In this document: positions 7,411-12,843 of the stretch, in pieces
How the letters are laid out: each line of letters opens with the position of its first letter
Position numbering within the stretch: the first letter of the stretch is position 1
Assembly (NCBI GenBank): GCA_045638465.1
Contig: JAZUBK010000046.1
Location: forward strand, 1-16,050
From: CAKVLS01 sp045638465
GTDB lineage: Bacteria > Bacillota > Clostridia > Christensenellales > UBA1242
Length of the DNA: 16,050 nucleotides
Reading direction: 5' to 3'
Notes under the pieces: model-generated
The model's input: the letters and a program-made list of their open reading frames with translations, nothing else
Databases searched by the model: none
Told to the model about the DNA's origin: nothing
Translations under genes and position numbers: made by a program

Positions 7411-8049
7411 ATGCTTTTTGTTAATCAGAAATCAGTTAAATATCCTGAACTTTTGACTGCGGTTGTTTTGTCACAGACTTTTTATAAAGACACAAGCTTA
7501 TATGTTGGTGATAAAGAAAAAGTAACAGATATTTATTCTAAAGGAAAAACAATAGGAATAGAAGTTGTGCAATCGGAATACACAAGTGACTTTTTGTTGT
7601 CTTCGTATTCTAATCTATACCAAAGGACTATGGAACAAAAAGGCATTGAGATGCCAAAGCGTAAAGCAAAAGTTCTTAGTTGGTCGTATAATACTGACTT
7701 TGATGATGATATTGTAATGGAGCAATTTAGAGCACGTATAATAGACAAACTTGGTAAACTAAACAATGGAAATTATAGTAAAATAAAAAGTGAAGTAAAC
7801 CTTGCAGTATTATCTTATATGAGGGTAAAGTCAAAAGAGGACGCACAAAACTTCATTGACGCCTATAAAGAAGAAAGTATAAAATTTGAAAAAGAGTTTA
7901 ATAAGATATTTCTTATATTTTCTACTGGTGTTTATTATCTTGTAGATGAAGAAATTGTTGCTTATGCAGAGTTTGTAGGAGATGATTTTTTGAAATATCA
8001 AGAGATGGCAAAGGCTATATTAAAAAATGGAGAAAAACAGGTTTTTTAA
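7411..8049 (+). CDS. Unrecognised 212-aa protein, weak nuclease-fold hint
   Basis: I do not recognise this family. There is no signal peptide or membrane helix, so it should be cytoplasmic. The N-terminal third contains D40 followed by KTIGIEVVQ (46-54), with E51. This resembles the 'GIEVT' strand seen in some PD-(D/E)xK nuclease-like proteins, but the usual lysine two residues after the Glu is a Val here. The strand-like segments KIFLIFSTGVYYLV and VAYAEFV near the C-terminus would suit such an alpha/beta fold. This is only a pattern resemblance. The ATG at 7411 has AAAGGAAA about 10 nt upstream. It follows the HD protein by 17 nt and ends the operon; the operon terminator begins within its last codons. 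Confidence 0.75.
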   Translation: MLFVNQKSVKYPELLTAVVLSQTFYKDTSLYVGDKEKVTDIYSKGKTIGIEVVQSEYTSDFLLSSYSNLYQRTMEQKGIEMPKRKAKVLSWSYNTDFDDDIVMEQFRARIIDKLGKLNNGNYSKIKSEVNLAVLSYMRVKSKEDAQNFIDAYKEESIKFEKEFNKIFLIFSTGVYYLVDEEIVAYAEFVGDDFLKYQEMAKAILKNGEKQVF

Positions 8050-8066
8050 CCTGTTTTATTTTTTTT
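8034..8066 (+). terminator. Intrinsic terminator overlapping the stop codon of the 212-aa gene
   Basis: AAAACAGGTT (8034-8043) pairs with AACCTGTTTT (8048-8057) around a T4 loop, followed by A and a T-run. The stop codon TAA (8047-8049) lies in the loop and first stem bases, so the last five codons double as terminator stem. Confidence 0.9.
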
Positions 8067-8079
8067 GTTATTTTTTTGT

Positions 8080-8108
8080 TAGACAATTTTTTTTAGATAT
8101 TGTATTAT
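8080..8108 (+). promoter_or_regulatory. Promoter of the lipoprotein gene
   Basis: TAGACA (8080-8085) and TATTAT (8103-8108) are separated by 17 bp. The start expected near 8115 places the AAGGAG ribosome site at the very 5' end of the mRNA. Confidence 0.7.
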
Positions 8109-8130
8109 TGAAACAAGGAGAAATTTTTAT

Positions 8131-8979
8131 ATGAAGAAACTTTTTGGCTTTGTACTTTGTGCACTGCTTTTGCCTGTTATTTTTACATTTACAGGATGTG
8201 GCGGAGTAGACTTATATATGTATATGTACGCAGGTAAATATGAAGCTATCTCTAGCGGTGATACTTTTGACAATGTAAAAGATATAGATATAGACTGGAT
8301 TACAGGAAATCTTACTATCAAATCTGGCGCTGTAGAAAAAGTAACTATTACAGAACATGGTGATAACGCGGGATCAAAACCAGCATATTATAGACAATTT
8401 AAAAACGGTCTTATGGATATTAAGTATTTCAAATCTGGCGAAACTAGGGATACCTCTATAATGAAAGATTTGGTTATTACAGTTCCTGAAGATGTAGTTT
8501 TGAAAGGTCTAGAAATCAATGCGCCTATGGCAAATGTAAATATCATTGGTGTAGAGTGTAATGATGTCAAGATTACAACATCTTCTGGAGATACAGTGAT
8601 TACTGGTAGTGACTTTACTACTGCAAAAGTTGTTGCAGGAAGTGGAGATATTACATTTACAAGTTGTAGCGTTGATTACACACTTACTCTAAATCCAAAT
8701 ACTGGCAATGTATTGGTAGAAAATTGTGATGTTCTTGATTATACCGTTTATACATTTAGTGGAATAATAACAATCAAACTTGACGATGAAAGTTTCTTGC
8801 TAGACTGGAATACAAACCTTGGTGGAATCTGTAATTATGAAGATTCTTTTGGAACTTTGACAGACGATGGCGATGGTGGGCTAGTATACGGCGATGCTGA
8901 TGAAATATTGCACAAAATTTCTTTTGAGGCAACTAGCGATAATGGAACTTTAAATCTACTAAAAAATGATGGACAATAA
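8131..8979 (+). CDS. Lipoprotein with DUF4097-like repeat domain
   Basis: The 282-aa protein begins MKKLFGFVLC, then a hydrophobic stretch and the lipobox FTGC with C23 as the lipidation site. It should be anchored to the outer face of the membrane. Residues about 48-230 form short repeated beta-strand units such as ITGNLTIKSG, DVKITTSSGDTVITGS, VVAGSGDITFTS and NPNTGNVLVENC. This resembles the right-handed beta-helix of DUF4097 'putative adhesin' proteins. AAGGAG lies 10 nt before the ATG at 8131. It has its own promoter and no terminator of its own. The promoter of the next gene starts within its last codons. Binding or signal-sensing roles are described for relatives, but nothing here identifies a ligand. 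Confidence 0.8.
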   Translation: MKKLFGFVLCALLLPVIFTFTGCGGVDLYMYMYAGKYEAISSGDTFDNVKDIDIDWITGNLTIKSGAVEKVTITEHGDNAGSKPAYYRQFKNGLMDIKYFKSGETRDTSIMKDLVITVPEDVVLKGLEINAPMANVNIIGVECNDVKITTSSGDTVITGSDFTTAKVVAGSGDITFTSCSVDYTLTLNPNTGNVLVENCDVLDYTVYTFSGIITIKLDDESFLLDWNTNLGGICNYEDSFGTLTDDGDGGLVYGDADEILHKISFEATSDNGTLNLLKNDGQ

Positions 8980-8998
8980 TAGCTAAACATACTATAAT
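8970..8998 (+). promoter_or_regulatory. Strong promoter of the 105-aa Cys-cluster protein
   Basis: TGGACA (8970-8975) and a perfect TATAAT (8993-8998) are 17 bp apart, a near-consensus promoter. The -35 box lies in the last codons of the upstream lipoprotein gene. Confidence 0.8.
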
Positions 8999-9025
8999 AA
9001 AATATCAAATATGGAGGAATTACTA

Positions 9026-9343
9026 ATGAAAGCAGCAAAGCAAACAGAACTAGATGTAAAGAAATGGCTTGATAGCGAAAGAGCTGGTATTGATACTTGT
9101 GGTAGTTATGAATATTGTGCAAAATGTGATAAATCTTTGGAAAATCCATGTGCTAGTGCATATGAGGCATCAACAACAGTTGTTGAAGCTCCAAAGGCAA
9201 AAAGAACTTGTACAAGAAAAACAGCTTGTCTAGAACCAGCAGTAAAAGTAGAAACTAAAACAGCTACTAAAAAAACCACTGCAAAAAAGACAACTACAAA
9301 AACTGCAGCAAAAAAGACAACTACAAAAAAAGCATCTAAATAA
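9026..9343 (+). CDS. Small Cys-cluster protein with Lys/Thr/Ala tail, unknown function
   Basis: The start is ATG 9026, because GGAGG (9013-9017) sits 8 nt in front of it; an in-frame ATG at 9011 overlaps that site and is unlikely. The product has 105 aa. Residues 1-50 are a compact acidic domain with four cysteines (C25, C31, C34, C42) within CGSYEYCAKC and NPCASA, possibly binding a metal. A second pair, C62 and C68, lies in a basic linker. Residues 72-105 are almost only Lys, Thr and Ala (KKTTAKKTTTKTAAKKTTTK), like the tails of histone H1-like bacterial proteins. No signal peptide is visible. A near-consensus promoter, a good ribosome site and a strong terminator suggest an abundant monocistronic product. 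A nucleic-acid-binding role is inferred from the tail alone. Confidence 0.8.
   Translation: MKAAKQTELDVKKWLDSERAGIDTCGSYEYCAKCDKSLENPCASAYEASTTVVEAPKAKRTCTRKTACLEPAVKVETKTATKKTTAKKTTTKTAAKKTTTKKASK
9281..9329 (+). repeat. 22-nt direct repeat within the Lys-rich tail
   Basis: An identical 22-nt unit occurs at 9281-9302 and 9308-9329, with a 27-nt (nine-codon) period, and encodes AKKTTTK twice. It looks like a recent tandem duplication, so tail length may vary between strains. Confidence 0.85.
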
Positions 9344-9350
9344 TTAAATT

Positions 9351-9380
9351 AAGTTCGACAAAACCTGTCGGACTTTTTTT
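9351..9380 (+). terminator. Intrinsic terminator of the 105-aa gene
   Basis: AAGTTCGACA (9351-9360) pairs over 10 bp, including one T-G wobble, with TGTCGGACTT (9366-9375) around AAACC, followed by a long T-run. Confidence 0.92.
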
Positions 9381-9468
9381 ATTTTTTTTAAGTATAGCAT
9401 AATAATATTTTTACAAAATTTTGCTATTGTAGAAAAACAAGACTTGCTAAAATAAAGGTTAAATTATT

Positions 9469-9496
9469 TTGAAATTAAAAGTAATTGTTTTATAAT
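9469..9496 (+). promoter_or_regulatory. Promoter of the alcohol dehydrogenase gene
   Basis: TTGAAA (9469-9474) and TATAAT (9491-9496) are separated by 16 bp, just upstream of the AGGAGA ribosome site at 9503-9508. Transcription would begin at about 9503, giving a very short leader. Confidence 0.72.
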
Positions 9497-9515
9497 AACC
9501 ATAGGAGAAATAATC

Positions 9516-10724
9516 ATGAATATTTTTAGAAAATTGTGTTGCAGAACTTTCCAAGGTGTAATGTATTTGGCTATTCCTTTTTTGCCTTATCGAAAACCAA
9601 ATATGTTGCAAACAATAGACGAACTTGTAAACCTTCTTACAGAAAAAGAAAAGAAATCTATTTTGCTAGTTACTGATAAATCTATAAGAGGTCTTGGCCT
9701 TACAAAAGAGTTTGAAGAAAAAACTAAAAAAGCAAATATAACCTTAGCCATTTTTGACGATGTTATACCAAACCCAACTATCGAAAATGTAGAAACTGGA
9801 CTTGCAATGTATAAAGAAAATAATTGTGATGGTATAGTTGCCTTTGGTGGTGGGTCTGTTATGGACGCAGCCAAGGTGATAGGTGCAAGGGTTGTAAAAC
9901 CAAATAAGCCAGTGTCAAAAATGAAAGGGCTTTTAAAGGTTCGCAAAAAGTTACCACTACTTATTGCTATTCCAACCACCGCTGGAACTGGTAGCGAAAC
10001 AACTATCGCAGCAGTAATTACTGACGAAAAAACACATTTTAAATATCCAATAAATGACTTTAGTTTGATACCTCACTATGCTGTGTTAGATTATAAAACA
10101 ACACTTGGGCTTCCTCCACATATTACATCAACTACAGGCATGGATGCACTAACCCATGCGGTAGAGGCGTATATTGGTAGGTCAACTACAAAAGAAACAC
10201 GTGCTATGGCTGAACAAGCCGTAAAACTTATCGTTGATAATATCTATACCGCATACACCGATGGCAAGGATAAAGCTGCTAGAGAAAATATGTTAAAGGC
10301 GGCATACTATGCAGGGGTTGCCTTTACCAAGTCTTATGTCGGATATGTACATGCGGTAGCACATTCTTTAGGTGGCCAATACAAAACTCCTCACGGTCTT
10401 GCTAATGCAGTAATACTTCCATACTTTTTAGAAGAGTATGGCAAAACTTGTTACAAAAAACTTGCCAAACTATCAAGATTATCTGGCGTTGCAAATGCAG
10501 ATGATAACGACGAAGTTGCAAGTAATAAGTTTATCTCTTGGATAAAAGACATAAATGAAAAAATGGGAATTCCAAAAACAATTGATTCTATAAAACAAGA
10601 AGATATAGATATGTTATCAAAAAAAGCCGATAGCGAAGGAAACCCTTTATATCCTGTTCCAAAATTAATGAATAGAAATGAACTAGCACAAATGTATTAC
10701 AAAATAGGCGGAATTAAAAAATAA
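9516..10724 (+). CDS. Iron-containing alcohol dehydrogenase
   Basis: Group III, Fe-dependent NAD(P)H alcohol dehydrogenase of 402 aa, reducing an aldehyde to an alcohol during fermentation. The dinucleotide-binding GGGSVMDAAK is at 111-120, followed by the family signature PTTAGTGSE. The metal ligands are D210 and H214 (DALTHAVEAY), H279 (HAVAHSLGG) and H293 (PHGLANA). The 14-residue gap between the last two is that of characterised members such as FucO. The N-terminal 30 residues (CRTFQGVMYLAIPFLPYRKP) are a conserved-looking extension known from a clostridial subgroup rather than a signal peptide. AGGAGA precedes the ATG at 9516. It is a single gene with its own promoter and terminator. Substrate (ethanol, butanol or another alcohol) cannot be told from the sequence. 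Confidence 0.93.
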   Translation: MNIFRKLCCRTFQGVMYLAIPFLPYRKPNMLQTIDELVNLLTEKEKKSILLVTDKSIRGLGLTKEFEEKTKKANITLAIFDDVIPNPTIENVETGLAMYKENNCDGIVAFGGGSVMDAAKVIGARVVKPNKPVSKMKGLLKVRKKLPLLIAIPTTAGTGSETTIAAVITDEKTHFKYPINDFSLIPHYAVLDYKTTLGLPPHITSTTGMDALTHAVEAYIGRSTTKETRAMAEQAVKLIVDNIYTAYTDGKDKAARENMLKAAYYAGVAFTKSYVGYVHAVAHSLGGQYKTPHGLANAVILPYFLEEYGKTCYKKLAKLSRLSGVANADDNDEVASNKFISWIKDINEKMGIPKTIDSIKQEDIDMLSKKADSEGNPLYPVPKLMNRNELAQMYYKIGGIKK

Positions 10725-10737
10725 CATAATTTTGATC

Positions 10738-10767
10738 AAAAAACAGCTAAAACAGGCTGTTTTTTTG
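10738..10767 (+). terminator. Intrinsic terminator of the alcohol dehydrogenase gene
   Basis: AAAAAACAGC (10738-10747) pairs with GCTGTTTTTT (from 10756) around an 8-nt loop, with the T-run continuing to 10766. Confidence 0.88.
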
Positions 10768-10773
10768 TTTAAT

Positions 10774-10788
10774 TCTACTCTGAGTAGA
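10774..10788. promoter_or_regulatory. Perfect 15-nt palindrome, possible operator
   Basis: TCTACTC-T-GAGTAGA is a perfect odd-centred palindrome between the alcohol dehydrogenase terminator and the degV promoter. A further half-like CTCTACT lies near 10802-10808. No factor can be named. It is about 80 bp upstream of the -35 box of the next gene. Confidence 0.4.
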
Positions 10789-10870
10789 GAAATATTAAAT
10801 CGCTCTACTAAACAAAAAATTCAAGTTCGATAGAAATTTGTTTTTGTAGACTAAATACTTTGATTTATAA

Positions 10871-10912
10871 GTGACAATTTGCACAAATTTATGTTAAAAT
10901 GTCACTGTGACA
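10871..10912 (+). promoter_or_regulatory. degV-family promoter with palindromic operator at the start site
   Basis: GTGACA (10871-10876) and TAAAAT (10895-10900) are 18 bp apart and form a plausible promoter. The perfect palindrome TGTCAC-T-GTGACA (10900-10912) directly follows and covers the expected start near 10907. The -35 hexamer is itself a third GTGACA half-site. This is the arrangement expected for a repressor that blocks initiation. The repressor is not identified. Confidence 0.6.
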
Positions 10913-10927
10913 AAAATAGGAGAAATT

Positions 10928-11824
10928 ATGACTAATAAATCAAATTATGTTTTAAGCTGCGGGTCTACAGTAGACCTAACTGAAGAAAGACTAAAAGAAA
11001 GAAATATCGAATATATTTCTTATAAATATTATGTCGATGGCAAAGAATATATCGACAACTTTGGCAAAAGTATGAGCCATGCCGATTTTTATGCGGGTAT
11101 GAGAAATGGTCGTGATACAAAAACAACTCAAATCAACGCTACAGAATATGCAGAGTATTTTGAAAAGTTTTTAAAGCAAGGTTTGGATGTTGTACACCTT
11201 GAGATGTCTTCTGGTATTTCGGGTAGTTTTAATTCAGCTCAAATTGCAAAAAGAGAACTAAACCAAAAATACAAAAACAACAAAGTTTATCTTGTAGACT
11301 CAGTTTGTATATCATCAGGCTACGGCTTGTTTGTAGAAGAGGTTGCCGATCTAAGAGACAAAGGCATCTCTGCAGAAGCTCTTGCTTTAGAGGCCGAAAA
11401 ATTAAAACTTCATATAGACCATTTGTGTATGTCATCTGACCTTACATTTTTTATCAAAGGTGGTAGAATTTCAAAAGCCGCTGGAACTTTTGGAACATTG
11501 CTTCGTATTTGTCCATGTATGCACGCAGACGACGATGGAAGGCTAGTTGTATTCAAAAAGATTCCTGGCAAAAAAAGAACAATTGAAGACTTTATCAAAA
11601 TAATGTCTAACAAAGCCATAGACGGAACAAACTACAATGGAAGATGTTATATTTGCAACTCTGATTGTAGAGAAGATGCAGAACTGATGAGAACTTTGAT
11701 AGAAGCAAAGTTTCCAAATCTTGTTGGAAAAATTGAAATCTATAATATAGGTACAACAATAGGTAGCCACACGGGTCCTGGAACAGTAGCTGTCTTTTAT
11801 AAAGCAGCCGATAGGCATTTATAA
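10928..11824 (+). CDS. DegV-family protein, probable fatty-acid binding
   Basis: DegV/FakB-fold proteins bind a single fatty acid and in Firmicutes can present it to the kinase FakA. The product has 298 aa from the ATG at 10928, with AGGAGA at 10918-10923. An in-frame GTG at 10907 lies inside the operator and is a poor start. Family motifs are SCGSTVDLT (10-18, corresponding to 'DSTxDL'), the SSGISGSFNSA loop (94-104), KGGRISKAAG and HTGPGTVAVFY near the C-terminus. The Asp usual at the first motif is Gly here, as in a subgroup with CST-type N-termini. The ligand pocket SGxSGS is intact. No fakA is seen in the window. It is a single gene with a palindromic operator and a strong terminator. 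Confidence 0.9.
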   Translation: MTNKSNYVLSCGSTVDLTEERLKERNIEYISYKYYVDGKEYIDNFGKSMSHADFYAGMRNGRDTKTTQINATEYAEYFEKFLKQGLDVVHLEMSSGISGSFNSAQIAKRELNQKYKNNKVYLVDSVCISSGYGLFVEEVADLRDKGISAEALALEAEKLKLHIDHLCMSSDLTFFIKGGRISKAAGTFGTLLRICPCMHADDDGRLVVFKKIPGKKRTIEDFIKIMSNKAIDGTNYNGRCYICNSDCREDAELMRTLIEAKFPNLVGKIEIYNIGTTIGSHTGPGTVAVFYKAADRHL

Positions 11825-11825
11825 T

Positions 11826-11857
11826 AAAAAAGCAAGTTGGATAAACTTGCTTTTTTT
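11826..11857 (+). terminator. Intrinsic terminator of the degV-family gene
   Basis: AAGCAAGTT (to 11838) pairs with AACTTGCTT (from 11844) around GGATA, with A-runs and T-runs extending the stem on both sides. The stretch 11858-11985 that follows holds nothing I can support. Confidence 0.9.
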
Positions 11858-11987
11858 GTGTGTCCATACAAATGTTTATAGTTGTTTTTATGATAGAAAA
11901 TATTTAATGTGATTTTTGTATTAAAAAAATAATTATCTACAAGATTTTTTTGATAGTCTTACTATAATGAAAAGAATATAAATAAAC

Positions 11988-12018
11988 AAAAAAAAGACCG
12001 AATAATTCGGTCTTATTT
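11988..12018 (-). terminator. Intrinsic terminator of tRNA-Leu
   Basis: On the minus strand GACCGAA (12012-12006) pairs with TTCGGTC (12002-11996) around a 3-nt loop, followed by a T8 run. It lies a few bases beyond the tRNA 3' end. Confidence 0.87.
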
Positions 12019-12020
12019 TT

Positions 12021-12106
12021 TGGTAGCGGTGGTCGGGGTCGAACCGACACTCAGTTGCCTGAATCAGATTTTGAGTCTGACGCGTCTGCCATTTCGCCAC
12101 ACCGCC
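12021..12106 (-). tRNA. tRNA-Leu (anticodon CAA)
   Basis: An 86-nt tRNA with encoded CCA (12023-12021). The acceptor starts GGCGGTG at 12106. The anticodon stem UCAGA/UCUGA encloses CUCAAAA, giving anticodon CAA, which reads UUG (Leu). A long variable arm and the T-arm GUCGG-UUCGACC-CCGAC fit a class II leucine tRNA. The terminal acceptor pair is G1-U72 rather than the usual G1-C72; pairs 2-7 are Watson-Crick and the discriminator is A73. Confidence 0.96.
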
Positions 12107-12118
12107 ATGCGTTTTTTT

Positions 12119-12194
12119 GTAGAAAATAATTGAAAAAGGATTTAACAATAAAAGGAGGGATTGTAAGAAAAACTTACGAAAAATTATTTTCTAC
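12119..12194. repeat. 13-bp perfect inverted repeat with nested hairpin upstream of tRNA-Leu
   Basis: GTAGAAAATAATT (12119-12131) and its exact complement AATTATTTTCTAC (12182-12194) flank 50 nt. Inside lies a second small hairpin, GTAAG (12163-12167) with CTTAC (12173-12177) around A5, and an AAAGGAGGG stretch. On the minus strand the element occupies most of the apparent leader of tRNA-Leu and stops 12 nt before its 5' end. No gene is seen elsewhere in 12107-12304. Confidence 0.7.
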
Positions 12195-12212
12195 TTATCA
12201 AAATGCTTTTAT

Positions 12213-12241
12213 ACAATAACACACTTTGAAAAAAAATGCAA
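12213..12241 (-). promoter_or_regulatory. Possible promoter of tRNA-Leu
   Basis: On the minus strand TTGCAT (12241-12236) is 17 bp from TATTGT (12218-12213). Both boxes are imperfect. The start would be near 12206, about 12 nt before the inverted repeat. Confidence 0.35.
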
Positions 12242-12304
12242 GTGTTTTTATTAATTTTATTGTATTTTAATTTTTAGGTTGTTTTTGGTGAGATTAATAA
12301 ATAT

Positions 12305-12336
12305 AAAAAAGGTAGAAAGTTTACCATCTACCTTTT
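12305..12336 (-). terminator. Intrinsic terminator of the rmlB-Nudix operon
   Basis: On the minus strand AAAAGGTAGA (12336-12327) pairs with TCTACCTTTT (12316-12307) around a 10-nt loop, followed by further T. It lies 19 nt beyond the Nudix stop codon. Confidence 0.8.
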
Positions 12337-12354
12337 AAATTTTTATTAAAATTT

Positions 12355-12819
12355 TTATTTTATTTCCCAAAAGTTCTTTGCAGAATCTATTTGAGCAGAG
12401 AAGGTAACGCCCTTTGCCCACTTGATATATTCTGGTAAGTTATCAAGAGGCACGAATTTTCTTTCGCTGATTTCCCATTCTTTTGTAAAGTCAAGGAGGC
12501 TATCTACTTTTGCGGTGTATCTTAGTTGGTAATAAGTTTCGCCGTTTTCGACAACCTCTACAGCACCAAGGTAATTTATATCTTTTAGTGTTACACAAGC
12601 CTCTTCCATAAGCTCTCTATTTAGGGTGTCAAATTTGGTTTCGCCACTTTCGGGGTGACCTCCAGGAATTGTCCAAGTTTTGTCATTTAGCACGAGCAAA
12701 AGCTCATTTTTGTCGTTAAAAACATATCCACTTACTTGTGTATACTTTTGGGTTGTGATTTCAAAATTTTCTAGCCATCTCATTTTGCAAGTAGGTGAAA
12801 GTACTTCGTATTCTTGCAT
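12355..12819 (-). CDS. Nudix hydrolase
   Basis: The 154-aa protein hydrolyses a nucleoside-diphosphate-linked compound, with a substrate that cannot be named. The Nudix box starts at G54: G-x5-E60-x7-R68-E69-L-M-E72-E73-A-C75-V76. The metal-binding Glu residues are all present, while the Gly that normally follows the EE pair is Cys75. An N-terminal region (CKMRWLENFEITTQKY) precedes a beta-strand GYVFNDKNELLLV. AAGGAG (12831-12826) precedes the ATG at 12819. It follows rmlB by 24 nt on the same strand, so the two are probably co-transcribed. A sugar-nucleotide or dTTP-related substrate would fit this context, but the pairing alone does not prove it. Confidence 0.88.
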   Translation of the reverse strand: MQEYEVLSPTCKMRWLENFEITTQKYTQVSGYVFNDKNELLLVLNDKTWTIPGGHPESGETKFDTLNRELMEEACVTLKDINYLGAVEVVENGETYYQLRYTAKVDSLLDFTKEWEISERKFVPLDNLPEYIKWAKGVTFSAQIDSAKNFWEIK

Positions 12820-12843
12820 GATTTACTCCTTATTGTTTTTTTA

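Noticed and set aside
11949..11968. TTGATA near a perfect TATAAT as a promoter.
   Set aside because: The boxes are only 7 bp apart and no plus-strand gene follows.
11933..12148. A 71-residue minus-strand reading frame containing GGVAKWQTRQTQNLI.
   Set aside because: It is the translation of tRNA-Leu and its flanks, a well-known spurious protein pattern.
12160..12219. A possible 19-codon plus-strand frame after AAAGGAGGG, starting at ATT.
   Set aside because: The spacing to the ribosome-like site is about one base, the start codon is very rare, and the other nearby start (TTG) is followed at once by TAA.
12221..12250. ACACTT/AAGTGT hairpin followed by T as a terminator.
   Set aside because: Six AT-rich pairs with a 13-nt loop are too weak, and no gene ends there.
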